A stretch of DNA of 64,000 nt from Staphylococcus gallinarum (GCF_000875895.1 NZ_JXCF01000026.1:124001-188000); one strand, 5' to 3'; positions 40,996-52,416 are shown, numbered from the stretch's first letter. Made by a program: numbers and translations. Notes: generated by a model from the letters alone, not told the origin.

Positions 40996-41937
40996 ATGAA
41001 CGTGGGTATTAAAGGTTTCGGTGCATACGCTCCAGAAAATGTTGTAGATAATGCCTATTTTGAAACATTTTTAGAAACATCCGATGAATGGATTTCAAAA
41101 ATGACAGGAATTAAAGAAAGACGATGGGCTAGTGAAGATGAAGAAACATCGGATTTAGCTTATAAAGCAAGTTTAAAAGCAATTGAGGATGCAGGTATTG
41201 AAGCATCTGATATTGATATGATTTTAGTGGCAACATCGACAGGAGACTATCCGTTTCCAACAGTTGCCAATATGTTACAAGAAAAATTAGGTACCGGAAA
41301 AGTAGCATCAATGGATCAATTAGCAGCATGTAGTGGATTTATGTATTCAATGATCAATGCAAAGCAATTTGTACAATCCGGTGATTATAAAAACGTATTA
41401 GTTGTCGGTGTCGACAAATTATCAAAAATTACAGATTTAACTGATCGTTCGACTGCTATTTTATTTGGTGATGGCGCAGGCGCTGCTATTATTGGTGAAG
41501 TATCGGAAGGGCGAGGTATTTTAAGCTATGAACTTGGTTCAGATGGTTCTGGCGGAAAATATTTATACTTAAATCCTGAAAACAGCAAAATCTTTATGAA
41601 TGGTCGTGAAGTATTTAAATTTGCTGTAAGAATTATGGGCGAAGCTTCTACAAATGCAGTTGCTAAAGCAAATCTTCAACCAGAAGATGTTGATATGTTT
41701 GTACCACATCAAGCAAATATTCGAATCATGGAATCTGCACGAGAACGCTTAGGTATTCCAAAGGAAAAAATGAGTGTGTCAGTTGATAAGTATGGTAATA
41801 CTTCAGCTGCTTCAATTCCTTTGAGTATTGCTCAAGAATTAGAAAATGGAAAGATTAAAGACGATGATGTCTTAGTGTTAGTTGGATTTGGTGGCGGCCT
41901 AACATGGGGTGCTGTCACACTAAGATGGGGAAAATAG
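40996..41937 (+). CDS. fabH: 3-oxoacyl-ACP synthase III
   Basis: FabH starts fatty acid synthesis by condensing a short acyl-CoA with malonyl-ACP. In staphylococci it prefers branched primers, which sets the iso/anteiso membrane. The 313-residue protein has the catalytic cysteine in [12 protein letters not shown] near 107-118, the histidine in [11 protein letters not shown] near 233-243, the asparagine in [12 protein letters not shown] near 265-278, and the C-terminal [11 protein letters not shown]. The ATG at 40996 follows AAGAAGGTG. It is the first gene of the fabHF operon under the FapR operator, with 11 bases to fabF. Confidence 0.96.
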   Translation: MNVGIKGFGAYAPENVVDNAYFETFLETSDEWISKMTGIKERRWASEDEETSDLAYKASLKAIEDAGIEASDIDMILVATSTGDYPFPTVANMLQEKLGTGKVASMDQLAACSGFMYSMINAKQFVQSGDYKNVLVVGVDKLSKITDLTDRSTAILFGDGAGAAIIGEVSEGRGILSYELGSDGSGGKYLYLNPENSKIFMNGREVFKFAVRIMGEASTNAVAKANLQPEDVDMFVPHQANIRIMESARERLGIPKEKMSVSVDKYGNTSAASIPLSIAQELENGKIKDDDVLVLVGFGGGLTWGAVTLRWGK

Positions 41938-41948
41938 GAGGATAAAAT

Positions 41949-43193
41949 ATGAGCAAAGAACAACGTGTAGTGATTACAGGAGTTGGCGCATTATCACCTC
42001 TAGGAAACGATGCAAAAACTAGTTGGGACAATGCGTTAAACGGAGTAAATGGTATTGATACAATTACTAGAATAGATACTAAAGATTACAATGTTCATTT
42101 AGCTGGAGAATTAAAAGATTTTAATATAGAAGACCATATTGATAAAAAAGAAGCACGCCGTATGGATAGATTCACACAATATGCAGTTGTAGCAGCTCGT
42201 GAAGCAGTCAAAGATGCTAAATTAGATATCAACGAAGACAATGCGAATAACATTGGTGTGTGGATTGGTTCAGGTATTGGTGGCATGGAAACATTTGAAA
42301 TTGCACATACCCAATTATTAGAACGTGGACCAAGACGTGTTAGCCCATTTTTCGTACCTATGTTAATTGCTGATATGGCAACTGGCCAAGTATCAATAGA
42401 TTTAGGTGCAAAAGGTCCTAACGGTGCCACAGTTACTGCTTGTGCAACAGGTACAAACTCAATCGGTGATGCATTTAAAATTATCCAACGTGGTGATGCA
42501 GACGCTATGATTACAGGTGGTTCTGAAGCTCCAATTGCACATATGGCCATTGCTGGATTTAGCGCTAGTCGTGCATTGTCTACAAACGACGATAAAGAAA
42601 CTGCATGTCGACCATTCCAAACTGGTAGAGATGGATTTGTTATGGGTGAAGGTGCTGGTATTGTCGTACTTGAATCATTAGAATCGGCACAAGCACGTGG
42701 TGCAGAAATTTATGCAGAAGTTGTTGGATATGGTTCAACAGGAGATGCACACCACATTACTGCGCCAGCTCCAGAAGGAGAAGGTGGTGCACGTGCGATG
42801 CAAACAGCATTGGATGATGCTGGTATTGAACCTAGTGATATTCAATATATTAACGTACATGGTACAAGTACGCCTGTAGGTGATTTGACTGAAATTCAAG
42901 CGATTAAAAATACATTCGGTGAAGCAGCACAATCACTTAAACTAAGTTCAACTAAATCTATGACAGGTCACTTACTTGGTGCCACTGGTGGTATAGAAGC
43001 AATCTTCTCTGCATTATCAATCAGAGATAGTAAAGTTGCACCAACAATTCACGCTGAAAGTCCAGATCCAGAATGTGATCTTGATATTGTACCAAACAAA
43101 GCAATCGATTTAGATATTACTTATGCAATGAGTAATAGTTTAGGCTTTGGTGGTCATAACGCAGTGTTAATATTCAAAAAGTTTACTGATTAA
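41949..43193 (+). CDS. fabF: 3-oxoacyl-ACP synthase II
   Basis: FabF carries out chain-elongating condensation of acyl-ACP with malonyl-ACP. The 414-residue ketosynthase has the catalytic cysteine in [15 protein letters not shown] near 160-174, the two histidines in [11 protein letters not shown] near 302-312 and [10 protein letters not shown] near 338-347, and the glycine-rich end [13 protein letters not shown]. The N-terminus [20 protein letters not shown] is typical. The ATG follows AGGAGG. It is the second gene of the operon and ends at a bidirectional terminator. This is the enzyme that platensimycin and cerulenin inhibit in related species. Confidence 0.97.
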   Translation: MSKEQRVVITGVGALSPLGNDAKTSWDNALNGVNGIDTITRIDTKDYNVHLAGELKDFNIEDHIDKKEARRMDRFTQYAVVAAREAVKDAKLDINEDNANNIGVWIGSGIGGMETFEIAHTQLLERGPRRVSPFFVPMLIADMATGQVSIDLGAKGPNGATVTACATGTNSIGDAFKIIQRGDADAMITGGSEAPIAHMAIAGFSASRALSTNDDKETACRPFQTGRDGFVMGEGAGIVVLESLESAQARGAEIYAEVVGYGSTGDAHHITAPAPEGEGGARAMQTALDDAGIEPSDIQYINVHGTSTPVGDLTEIQAIKNTFGEAAQSLKLSSTKSMTGHLLGATGGIEAIFSALSIRDSKVAPTIHAESPDPECDLDIVPNKAIDLDITYAMSNSLGFGGHNAVLIFKKFTD

Positions 43194-43202
43194 TAAATAA
43201 TA

Positions 43203-43242
43203 TAAAAGAGGATGTATCCGTTAAAGGATGCATCCTCTTTTA
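43203..43242. terminator. Bidirectional terminator between fabF and the DUF3899 gene
   Basis: AAAAGAGGATGTATCC pairs with GGATGCATCCTCTTTT. Both strands have an A/T tract, so the hairpin can end the convergent fabF and DUF3899 transcripts. The DUF3899 stop codon lies within its edge. Confidence 0.88.
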
Positions 43243-43614
43243 TATTGTAAATGCGAGTATAATACTGAGAATAAAATAGATTAAATTAATGATAAAACCG
43301 CTAATAACCCACGTTTTAACGATATATTGTTCTCTCTTTACCTGTTTTGGTTTAAAGAATTCATCTTCATCTAATGCTTGTCGTTTCTTTTTATTTGAAA
43401 GTTGATATTTTAATCTACGAAAGCCATAACTCGTTGGGTCTAATATACCTTCCTGAACAATTATTAACACAAATAGAATAATGGTTAAGATAGTAGCAAT
43501 ATAAAAAAGTATATTAACAAAATGAGTAAAATGATGTGTACCAAAAAGCCATAAAATGAGTGAAATCAAAGGTGTTAATAGTAACCATATTAGTAAAGTT
43601 TGCTTTTGTCTCAT
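43240..43614 (-). CDS. DUF3899 membrane protein
   Basis: The 124-residue protein has two N-terminal transmembrane helices (about 8-26 and 34-54), a basic cytoplasmic loop (LKYQLSNKKKRQALDEDEFF and nearby, 70-100) and a third helix at the end (102-122). It resembles the DUF3899 family of Firmicutes membrane proteins with no known function. It is convergent with fabF and divergent from the opp operon. The ATG at 43614 is preceded by GGAGGCAATC. Confidence 0.75.
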   Translation of the reverse strand: MRQKQTLLIWLLLTPLISLILWLFGTHHFTHFVNILFYIATILTIILFVLIIVQEGILDPTSYGFRRLKYQLSNKKKRQALDEDEFFKPKQVKREQYIVKTWVISGFIINLIYFILSIILAFTI

Positions 43615-43803
43615 TTGATTGCCTCCATTATTTATTAAATTAATTGTAACTTAATAGAACTAAAAAATGAATAATTAAAATTAATTAACCTTTTATATCA
43701 AAGGATTAATGGGATTATAAATAGATTTGTTTAACAATTCTTTATTAATGTAAAGCAAAACAATATTGCGCAATAGATGAAGGGAATATATAATAGTTAT
43801 TAA

Positions 43804-43818
43804 ATATTTCTGAAAATT
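43804..43818 (+). promoter_or_regulatory. Candidate CodY box upstream of opp
   Basis: ATATTTCTGAAAATT matches the CodY consensus AATTTTCWGAAAATT at 13 of 15 positions. It lies about 40 bases before the oppB ATG, a position where CodY could block transcription of the oligopeptide permease operon when branched-chain amino acids and GTP are plentiful. CodY control of this operon is known in S. aureus. Confidence 0.65.
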
Positions 43819-43859
43819 TAGAAAGAAATGTTTATTCTGTTACTAAAGGGGGATTAGTT

Positions 43860-44786
43860 ATGCTTAAATATGTATTAAAACGATTAGGATACATGGTTTT
43901 ATCGTTATTCATCATTATCTCGATAACATTTTTCCTAATGAAATTAATGCCAGGATCACCATTTAATGATGAGAAATTAAGTCCTGAACAAAAACACATC
44001 TTAAATGAAAAATATGGCTTGAATGATCCGGTACCTGTACAATATGTAAGTTATTTGAAAAATGTCGTTACAGGTGATTTTGGGAACTCGTTCCAATACG
44101 ATAATCAACCTGTCTGGGAATTGATAAAACCGAGGTTGATTCCATCACTAGAAATGGGACTAACAGCGATGGTTATTGGAGTTATATTAGGACTAATATT
44201 GGGAGTTATTGCAGCAGTACGGCAAAATAGTTGGGTTGATTATACAGCAACTGTTATATCAGTAATTGCAGTTTCAGTGCCATCATTTGTACTGGCAGTA
44301 TTATTACAATATGTATTTTCTGTCAGATTACAATGGTTTCCAGTAGCTGGTTGGGAGGGCATAGATACAGCTGTATTACCTTCATTGGCTCTGTCTGCAG
44401 CTGTTTTAGCAACTGTAACAAGATACATAAGGGCGGAAATGATAGAAGTGTTAAGTTCGGATTACATCTTGCTAGCTAGAGCAAAGGGTAATTCAACGAT
44501 GCGTGTGTTATTTGGACATGCATTACGAAATGCATTAATACCAGTAATCACTATTATAGTACCAATGTTAGCAAGTATCTTAACGGGAACATTAACAATT
44601 GAAAATATCTTTGGTGTTCCAGGTCTCGGGGATCAATTTGTGAGATCTATTACAACAAACGACTTTCCTGTGATTATGGCAACTACAATACTATTTAGTA
44701 CGTTATTCATTGTTTCTATATTCCTTGTAGATATTTTATATGGCATTATTGATCCACGTATTCGTGTACAAGGAGGTAAGAAATAA
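43860..44786 (+). CDS. oppB: Oligopeptide ABC transporter permease
   Basis: OppB is one of the two membrane permeases of the Opp importer that takes up short peptides as nitrogen and amino-acid source. The 308-residue protein has six transmembrane helices and the ABC-coupling EAA loop RAKGNSTMRVLFGHALRNAL near residues 202-221. The N-terminus MLKYVLKRLGYMVLSLF is typical for the family. It is the first gene of the oppBCDFA operon and is preceded by a CodY-like box. The ribosome binding site AAAGGGGGAT is complementary to RsaE (see findings). The start codon of oppC overlaps its end by one base. Confidence 0.95.
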   Translation: MLKYVLKRLGYMVLSLFIIISITFFLMKLMPGSPFNDEKLSPEQKHILNEKYGLNDPVPVQYVSYLKNVVTGDFGNSFQYDNQPVWELIKPRLIPSLEMGLTAMVIGVILGLILGVIAAVRQNSWVDYTATVISVIAVSVPSFVLAVLLQYVFSVRLQWFPVAGWEGIDTAVLPSLALSAAVLATVTRYIRAEMIEVLSSDYILLARAKGNSTMRVLFGHALRNALIPVITIIVPMLASILTGTLTIENIFGVPGLGDQFVRSITTNDFPVIMATTILFSTLFIVSIFLVDILYGIIDPRIRVQGGKK

Positions 44787-45853
44787 TGGCTGATAAAAGA
44801 GATGAAAAATTAAATGGTGATTATTCTAATGCAGTAATGACTCATACATCGGATGCAATTGCAGCTTCTGATTTTGTTGCAGCAAAGCAAGATATTGAAA
44901 AAGAACCAGAAATGCAACGTGAAAGTAAAAACTTTTGGCAAGATGCATGGACTCAATTAAAAAGAAATAAACTTGCAATTGTCGGAATGATAGGACTTAT
45001 TATCATCATTATTCTTGCTTTAATTGGACCTGTCGTTACAAAACATGACTATGCAGAGCAAAATGTTGAAGAACGTAATTTACCTGCAAAAATACCTGTA
45101 CTTGATAAAATACCATTCTTACCTTTCGATGGTGAGGGCGTTGATGGCAAGAGTGCTTATAAAGAAGCTGGCGCTGATGATAATTATTGGTTTGGGACAG
45201 ATCAATTAGGCCGCGACTTGTGGTCTAGAACTTGGCAAGGTGCTCAGGTATCATTATTTATTGGTGTTGTAGCAGCATTACTAGATATCTTTATCGGTGT
45301 TGTTTATGGTGCGATATCTGGGTTCTTCGGAGGTAGAGTTGATAATATCATGCAACGTATTATTGAAATTATTGCCTCGATTCCAAATTTAATTGTTGTT
45401 ATTTTATTTGTACTAATATTTGAACCATCTATTTGGACAATTATTCTAGCTATGGCGATTACTGGATGGATAGGCATGAGTCGTGTCGTACGTGGTGAAT
45501 TTTTAAAATTGAAAAATCAAGAATTTGTAATGGCATCGAGAACATTAGGTGCTTCGAAATTTAAGTTGATATTCAAACATATTCTACCTAATACATTAGG
45601 TCCTATCGTAGTTACATCTATGTTCACTGTACCTAATGCAATATTCTTCGAAGCGTTCTTAAGCTTTATCGGTATAGGAGTACCAGCACCTAAAACATCT
45701 TTAGGTTCACTTGTGAATGATGGTAGAGCGATGTTATTAATCCATCCACACGAATTATTTATTCCAGCGATAGTATTAAGCTTATTAATATTATTCTTCT
45801 ATTTATTTAGTGATGGATTACGTGATGCATTTGATCCGAAAATGCGTAGATAA
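44786..45853 (+). CDS. oppC: Oligopeptide ABC transporter permease
   Basis: OppC is the second Opp permease. The 355-residue protein has an N-terminal cytoplasmic extension of about 55 residues, a first helix at about 65-90 (NKLAIVGMIGLIIIIILALI), a periplasmic-type loop with NYWFGTDQLGRDLWSRTWQG near 132-151, which is the family signature, then five more helices with the EAA motif ASRTLGASKFKLIFKHILPN near 248-267. The start overlaps oppB by one base (TAATG). The length is normal for staphylococci. Confidence 0.95.
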   Translation: MADKRDEKLNGDYSNAVMTHTSDAIAASDFVAAKQDIEKEPEMQRESKNFWQDAWTQLKRNKLAIVGMIGLIIIIILALIGPVVTKHDYAEQNVEERNLPAKIPVLDKIPFLPFDGEGVDGKSAYKEAGADDNYWFGTDQLGRDLWSRTWQGAQVSLFIGVVAALLDIFIGVVYGAISGFFGGRVDNIMQRIIEIIASIPNLIVVILFVLIFEPSIWTIILAMAITGWIGMSRVVRGEFLKLKNQEFVMASRTLGASKFKLIFKHILPNTLGPIVVTSMFTVPNAIFFEAFLSFIGIGVPAPKTSLGSLVNDGRAMLLIHPHELFIPAIVLSLLILFFYLFSDGLRDAFDPKMRR

Positions 45854-45870
45854 TAAAAGGGGGCAACATT

Positions 45871-46956
45871 ATGTCAGAAAGAATATTAGAAGTAAACGAT
45901 TTGCATGTTTCCTTTGATATCGACGCAGGGGAAGTGCAAGCAGTAAGAGGTGTTGATTTTTATTTGAATAAGGGAGAGACTTTGGCGATTGTAGGTGAGT
46001 CTGGATCTGGGAAATCCGTTACCACTAAAGCGATAACAAAGTTATTCCAAGGTGACACTGGCAGAATTAAACAGGGCGAAATCATCTTCTTAGGAGAAGA
46101 TTTGTCTAAGAAGTCAGAAAAGGAATTAATAAAATTAAGAGGTAGAGATATCTCAATGATATTCCAAGATCCCATGACATCTCTAAATCCAACAATGAAA
46201 ATTGGCAAACAAGTAATGGAACCATTAATGAAGCATAAAAATTATAGTAAGTCTAAGGCTAAAGAAAGAGCATTAGAAATTCTAAATCTTGTCGGTTTAC
46301 CAAATGCGGAAAAAAGGTTTAATGCATATCCACATCAATTTTCAGGTGGGCAAAGACAAAGAATCGTCATCGCAACTGCGTTAGCATGTGAGCCCAAAGT
46401 ATTAATTGCTGACGAACCTACAACAGCATTAGATGTTACGATGCAAGCTCAAATTTTAGATTTAATGAAGAAATTACAAGATAAAATTAGCACATCAATC
46501 ATCTTTATTACACATGATTTAGGTGTAGTGGCAAATGTTGCTGATAGAGTTGCTGTAATGTATGGTGGCCAAATGATTGAAACAGGAGATGTAGATGAAA
46601 TATTCTATGATCCTAAGCACCCTTATACATGGGGACTATTATCATCAATGCCAGATTTAACAACTGGTACAGATACAGAGTTATTGGCAATTCCTGGTAC
46701 ACCACCTGATTTACTACATCCACCAATAGGTGATGCTTTTGCTGAACGTAGTACGTATGCGCTAGAAATTGACTTTAAATCACCACCGCCATGGTATCAA
46801 GTGTCACCGACGCATTTCGTGAAATCATGGTTGTTAGATGAGCGTGCACCAAAGGTTGAACCACCAGAAATGGTACAAAAACGTTTGAGTAGTATGCCTA
46901 ATAATTTCGACAAACCTCAACAAGTAGAAAGGGTGTCGTTTAATGAAGCAAAATAA
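45871..46956 (+). CDS. oppD: Oligopeptide ABC transporter ATP-binding protein
   Basis: OppD is one of two ATPases that power Opp. The 361-residue protein has Walker A GESGSGKSVTTKA near residues 40-52, the Q-loop MIFQDPMTSLNP near 95-106, the ABC signature [12 protein letters not shown] near 156-167, Walker B VLIADEPTTALD near 176-187 and the switch His in IFITHDLGVV. The C-terminal oligopeptide-transporter extension (PDLLHPPIGDAF and after) contains no four-cysteine cluster, unlike in many OppD proteins. The start is 17 bases after oppC; its ribosome binding site is AAAAGGGGG. Its end overlaps oppF by 14 bases. Confidence 0.95.
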   Translation: MSERILEVNDLHVSFDIDAGEVQAVRGVDFYLNKGETLAIVGESGSGKSVTTKAITKLFQGDTGRIKQGEIIFLGEDLSKKSEKELIKLRGRDISMIFQDPMTSLNPTMKIGKQVMEPLMKHKNYSKSKAKERALEILNLVGLPNAEKRFNAYPHQFSGGQRQRIVIATALACEPKVLIADEPTTALDVTMQAQILDLMKKLQDKISTSIIFITHDLGVVANVADRVAVMYGGQMIETGDVDEIFYDPKHPYTWGLLSSMPDLTTGTDTELLAIPGTPPDLLHPPIGDAFAERSTYALEIDFKSPPPWYQVSPTHFVKSWLLDERAPKVEPPEMVQKRLSSMPNNFDKPQQVERVSFNEAK

Positions 46957-47887
46957 TGAAGTGTTATTACAAGTCAAAAACTTAAAACAGTATTTTAACG
47001 AAGGTAAACATAATGAAGTGAGAGCTATAGAAAATATTTCCTTTGATATTTATAAAGGTGAAACATTTGGTTTAGTTGGTGAATCTGGGTGTGGAAAATC
47101 TACTACGGGTAAAGCGATTATTAAATTAAATGATATTACAGATGGTGAAATCCTATATGAAGGTATCGATATTCAAAAGATTAAAAACCGTAAAGATTCT
47201 TTGAAATTTAATAAAAAAATGCAAATGATATTCCAAGATCCATACGCATCTTTAAATCCTAGACTAAAAGTTATGGATATCGTTGCAGAAGGCATAGATA
47301 TACATAAACTAGCAACGAGTACGAGAGATCGTAAAAAACGTGTATATGATTTATTAGAAACTGTAGGTTTAAGTAAAGAACATGCCAATAGATATCCACA
47401 TGAATTCTCTGGTGGCCAACGTCAACGCATTGGCATCGCTAGAGCCCTTGCAGTAGAGCCAGAATTTATAATTGCCGATGAACCGATTTCTGCATTAGAT
47501 GTATCGATTCAGGCACAAGTCGTTAATTTACTATTAAAATTACAAAGAGAAAAAGGGATTACTTTCCTATTTATTGCACATGATTTATCCATGGTGAAAT
47601 ACATTTCGGATAGAATTGCGGTCATGCATTTTGGGAAAATCGTAGAGTTAGGTTCTGCCGATGAAATTTATAATCACCCTATGCATCCTTATACTAAATC
47701 GTTACTTTCAGCTGTGCCACAACCAGATCCTGAAAGTGAACGCGTACGAAAAAGAACAGTTTATACGGAAGATTCTGCTAATAATAGTCGAAGAACATTA
47801 CACGAAATCACACCAAGTCATTACGTGTTTACTACTGAAGATGAAGCAGAAAATCTCAAAAATCAATTTAAGCAGACAATAGTATAG
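46943..47887 (+). CDS. oppF: Oligopeptide ABC transporter ATP-binding protein
   Basis: OppF is the second Opp ATPase and forms a heterodimer with OppD. The 314-residue protein has Walker [14 protein letters not shown] near 46-58, Q-loop [12 protein letters not shown] near 94-105, signature [12 protein letters not shown] near 150-161, Walker [15 protein letters not shown] near 170-183 and FIAHDLSMV near 202-210. The C-terminal tail is the oligopeptide-transporter extension ([18 protein letters not shown]). The ATG overlaps the end of oppD, so the two ATPases are coupled translationally. Confidence 0.95.
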   Translation: MKQNNEVLLQVKNLKQYFNEGKHNEVRAIENISFDIYKGETFGLVGESGCGKSTTGKAIIKLNDITDGEILYEGIDIQKIKNRKDSLKFNKKMQMIFQDPYASLNPRLKVMDIVAEGIDIHKLATSTRDRKKRVYDLLETVGLSKEHANRYPHEFSGGQRQRIGIARALAVEPEFIIADEPISALDVSIQAQVVNLLLKLQREKGITFLFIAHDLSMVKYISDRIAVMHFGKIVELGSADEIYNHPMHPYTKSLLSAVPQPDPESERVRKRTVYTEDSANNSRRTLHEITPSHYVFTTEDEAENLKNQFKQTIV

Positions 47888-47905
47888 AGGGAAAGGGGGA
47901 TTTCT

Positions 47906-49561
47906 ATGAAAAGGATAAAATTATTTATTGTACTGTTAGCTTTAACTGTAATCACAGCAGGCTGTAGTAGTGCAGAGGGTGTATATTCTGATAAGGGACA
48001 AGTATTTAGAAAGGTGTTACCTCAAGATATTTCATCTCTTGATACGGCTTTAGCTACAGATACAGTGTCATTTGATTTATATAACCAAATTTATGAGGGA
48101 TTATATACTTTAGATAAAGATGATAAAGCAGTACCTGGTGTTGCCAAATCAATGCCTAAGAAGAGCGATGGTGGCAAAACATTAACTATAAAATTACGAA
48201 AAAATGCTAAATGGTCTAATGGAGATCCTGTGACAGCACAAGATTTTGTATATGCATGGCGACGTGTAGTAAATCCAAATACTGCATCTGAATATGCATA
48301 CATAATGTATGATATTAAAAATGCTGAAGAAATCAATATGGGTAAAAAGAAAGTTGATCAACTAGGGGTTAAAGCACTAGATGATTATACGTTACAAGTG
48401 AAGTTAACAAAACCTATTCCGTATATTAATGAAATGCTAGCCTTCGCTACATTTATGCCTCAAAATGAAAAAATAGTAAAAAAATACGGTGAACAGTATG
48501 GTACAACAGCACAAAAAACAGTATATAATGGACCATTTAAATTGAATGATTGGAAAGTCGAAGATAAACTTCAACTTTCTAAGAATAAAGACTATTGGGA
48601 TAAAAAGGCAGTTCATTTAGATCGTGTGAATTATAAGGTGTTGAAAGACCAACAAGCCGGAGCTTCGTTATTTGATACTGGTTCAGTAGATGATACTGTT
48701 ATTACAGCTGACCAAGTAGATAAATATAAGGATAATCCAGGTTTGAAAAAACGTTTGTTGGCAAGTACATTCTATATTAAATTAAACCAAAAAAATGTAC
48801 CGGAATTTAAAAATAAAAACTTACGTCTTGCAATTTCACAAGCTATTGATAAAGAAGGATATGTTAACTCAGTGAAAAATAATGGTTCTACGGGTATGGA
48901 TGGCTTTACATCTAAGATGACAGCTAAAACACCTGATGGTAAAGACTTCTCAGAAACTATAGATTCACCACTGACATACAATCCTAAGTCAGCAAAAGCA
49001 CACTTAGAAAAGGCTAAAAAGGAGCTTGGTGTGAATCAAGTTACATTCACGATGAATACTGAAGATACGGCAGATGCAAAAGTATCAGCAGAGTTCATCA
49101 AATCACAGGTAGAAAAGAATTTGCCTGGTGTTACATTGAAAATCAAACAACTTCCTTTTAAACAAAGAATTAACCAAGAACATGCAGAAACATTTGAAGC
49201 ATCATTATCTGGTTGGGGACCGGATTATCCAGACCCATTAACATATTTAAGTATTATGACAACAGGTAATGCATCAAACAACACTGGTTGGGGTAACAAA
49301 GAATACGATAAATTAGTTAAAGATGCTAATGGCAAATTATTGACTAAACCTGACGAACGTAATGCAGCAATGAAAAAAGCTGAGGAATTAATGTTAAGTG
49401 ATGCACCAGTTGCACCCATTTATCAAAAAGGTGAAGCACACTTAACAAACCCTCAAGTTAAAGGACTGATATATCACCAAATTGGTGGAGATACAACATT
49501 GAAACATGTGAAAATAGACAAATCCATCGATAGAGAAACTGGAAAGAAGAAAGACAAATAA
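47906..49561 (+). CDS. oppA: Oligopeptide-binding lipoprotein
   Basis: OppA is the substrate-binding lipoprotein of the importer. The 551-residue protein has a lipoprotein signal peptide with the lipobox VITAGC, giving lipid-modified Cys20, and the extracellular solute-binding family 5 fold (DPVTAQDFVYAWRRVVNP near 111-128 is the family signature). The C-terminus, SGWGPDYPDPLTYLSIMTTG near 430-449, is the conserved peptide-binding block. The ATG follows AAAGGGGGAT, the same ribosome binding site as oppB. Unusually for such operons oppA is last. A strong terminator follows. Confidence 0.95.
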   Translation: MKRIKLFIVLLALTVITAGCSSAEGVYSDKGQVFRKVLPQDISSLDTALATDTVSFDLYNQIYEGLYTLDKDDKAVPGVAKSMPKKSDGGKTLTIKLRKNAKWSNGDPVTAQDFVYAWRRVVNPNTASEYAYIMYDIKNAEEINMGKKKVDQLGVKALDDYTLQVKLTKPIPYINEMLAFATFMPQNEKIVKKYGEQYGTTAQKTVYNGPFKLNDWKVEDKLQLSKNKDYWDKKAVHLDRVNYKVLKDQQAGASLFDTGSVDDTVITADQVDKYKDNPGLKKRLLASTFYIKLNQKNVPEFKNKNLRLAISQAIDKEGYVNSVKNNGSTGMDGFTSKMTAKTPDGKDFSETIDSPLTYNPKSAKAHLEKAKKELGVNQVTFTMNTEDTADAKVSAEFIKSQVEKNLPGVTLKIKQLPFKQRINQEHAETFEASLSGWGPDYPDPLTYLSIMTTGNASNNTGWGNKEYDKLVKDANGKLLTKPDERNAAMKKAEELMLSDAPVAPIYQKGEAHLTNPQVKGLIYHQIGGDTTLKHVKIDKSIDRETGKKKDK

Positions 49562-49573
49562 TTTAAATTTAAT

Positions 49574-49606
49574 GACCTAACCTTTACTCAAGGTTAGGTC
49601 GTTTTT
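49574..49606 (+). terminator. Terminator of the opp operon
   Basis: GACCTAACCTT pairs perfectly with AAGGTTAGGTC around a five-base loop, followed by GTTTTT. Confidence 0.88.
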
Positions 49607-49613
49607 GAAACTG

Positions 49614-49656
49614 AAAAAAAACTGTCACCAAACATCACCGTTTGTTAACAGTTTTT
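49614..49656 (-). terminator. Terminator of trpS
   Basis: On the minus strand ACTGTTAACAAAC pairs with GTTTGGTGACAGT (one mismatch, G-T pairs allowed), followed by seven T. It lies just after the trpS stop codon. Confidence 0.85.
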
Positions 49657-49667
49657 ATAAATAATAT

Positions 49668-50963
<1,296 letters not shown>

Positions 50964-51359
50964 ATGGTAACATTATTTACTTCACCAAGTTGCACATCTT
51001 GCCGTAAAGCGAAAGCATGGTTACAAGAACATGACATTCCGTATACGGAGCGTAACATTTTTTCAGAACACTTAACAATTGACGAAATCAAACAAATTTT
51101 AAAAATGACTGAAGATGGAACAGACGAAATCATTTCTACACGTTCTAAGACTTATCAAAAATTAAATGTAGATATTGATGCATTACCACTTCAAGACTTA
51201 TATTCTATTATACAAGACAATCCAGGTTTATTACGCCGTCCAATCATTTTAGATGACAAGCGTTTACAAGTTGGATATAACGAAGATGAAATTAGACGTT
51301 TTTTACCTAGAAAAGTGCGTACGTTCCAATTACAAGAAGCGCAACGTATGGTTGACTAA
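50964..51359 (+). CDS. spxA: Redox-sensing transcriptional regulator Spx
   Basis: Spx binds the RNA polymerase alpha C-terminal domain and turns on thiol-stress genes. The 131-residue ArsC-like protein has the redox switch Cys10-Thr-Ser-Cys13 ([11 protein letters not shown]), RSKTYQKL near 60-67, the RRPII segment near 91-95 and the C-terminal [16 protein letters not shown], which lets ClpXP degrade it. The start is ATG 50964; an earlier ATG would extend it by eight residues with no binding site. It is followed by a terminator, then by mecA. The gene for its proteolytic adaptor, spxH, is 6 kb downstream. Confidence 0.97.
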   Translation: MVTLFTSPSCTSCRKAKAWLQEHDIPYTERNIFSEHLTIDEIKQILKMTEDGTDEIISTRSKTYQKLNVDIDALPLQDLYSIIQDNPGLLRRPIILDDKRLQVGYNEDEIRRFLPRKVRTFQLQEAQRMVD

Positions 51360-51383
51360 TCAACACATAACAAATCAAAGATT

Positions 51384-51430
51384 GAGCCATAAAGTAGCAT
51401 TGCATAGTGTTGCTTTATGGTTTCTTTTTT
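51384..51430 (+). terminator. Terminator of spxA
   Basis: AGCCATAAAGTAGCAT pairs with GTGTTGCTTTATGGTT around a short loop, followed by TCTTTTTT. The rest of the 303-base gap to mecA contains no recognisable gene. Confidence 0.85.
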
Positions 51431-51662
51431 GTACCATAACAGATAACTACCGTACTAGGTCAACTCATCTGATTTTCAATTGTTTTATGCGTTATAATTA
51501 TAGTTTAAAGCGTGCTGTTTTTTTGGCTTATGTCAGGGTATATGTTAATATAAGTAACCGGATAGAAAAAGGTGAAATTTAATCAAACAAAAGAATTGTA
51601 ATTTTTTATATATTCTAATACAATAATGAGTACTATTCATCGACTGTAAGGAGTGAGATGAT

Positions 51663-52385
51663 ATGAGAATAGAGCGAGTTGACGATACTACTGTTAAATT
51701 ATTTATAACATATAGTGATATTGAAGCAAGAGGATTTAAGCGTGAAGATTTATGGACAAATCGTAAGCGTGGGGAAGAATTCTTTTGGAATATGATGGAA
51801 GAAATAAATGAAGAAGAAGATTTTGTCGTTGAAGGCCCACTTTGGATTCAAGTGCATGCGTTTGAAAAGGGCGTAGAAGTTACAATTTCTAAATCTAAGA
51901 ATGAAGACTTGGTTAATATGTCAGATGACGATGATGAAAATGAACAATTTGATTATCAAGTTAATGAATTATTATCACAAACATTTGAACAAGATGATAG
52001 CTTAGAAGAGCTATTCGATCAAAGACAACAACAAAAGACTAATGAGCAACCTAAAGGTCGTAAAGAACGCAAACCACAAGATGTTCGCACTGTTATTGTT
52101 AAGTTTGATGATTTAGAAGAAGTAATCGAATTTGCTTACCATAATGATCCTAAGACAGACGAATTTGAAGATTTATTATATAGTTTTAACAATGTTTATT
52201 ACTATGCTGTTCATTTTGATGCAACAGTGGATCAAGAAACAATTAATGATAGTTATAGTCAATTACTTGAATTCGCATATCCAACAGATAAGACAGAAGT
52301 TTATCTAAATGACTATGCAAAAATTATTATGAGCCATAATGTTGCAGCACAAGTTCGTCGATATTTCCCAAGCACATCAGAATAA
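51663..52385 (+). CDS. mecA: Clp protease adaptor MecA
   Basis: This is the adaptor for ClpC, not the methicillin-resistance penicillin-binding protein of the same symbol. It delivers substrates to ClpCP and promotes ClpC hexamer assembly. The 240-residue protein has an N-terminal substrate-binding domain (MRIERVDDTTVKLFITYSDI, 1-20, and WNMMEEINEEEDF), an acidic linker (about 80-140) and a C-terminal ClpC-binding domain (VIVKFDDLEEVIEFAYH near 144-160, YLNDYAKIIMSHNVAAQVRR near 215-234). The ATG at 51663 follows AGGAGTGAG. The length matches the family. Confidence 0.95.
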   Translation: MRIERVDDTTVKLFITYSDIEARGFKREDLWTNRKRGEEFFWNMMEEINEEEDFVVEGPLWIQVHAFEKGVEVTISKSKNEDLVNMSDDDDENEQFDYQVNELLSQTFEQDDSLEELFDQRQQQKTNEQPKGRKERKPQDVRTVIVKFDDLEEVIEFAYHNDPKTDEFEDLLYSFNNVYYYAVHFDATVDQETINDSYSQLLEFAYPTDKTEVYLNDYAKIIMSHNVAAQVRRYFPSTSE

Positions 52386-52416
52386 AGCAAGCTTTAATGA
52401 AAGCATCAATAGATAG

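Noticed and set aside
42095..42550. 151-codon frame on the minus strand inside fabF
   Set aside because: It lies wholly opposite a highly conserved gene, has no ribosome binding site and its composition mirrors the codon bias of fabF.
51663..52385. Methicillin-resistance mecA
   Set aside because: The protein is the 240-residue Clp adaptor; no penicillin-binding domains or SCCmec genes are present.
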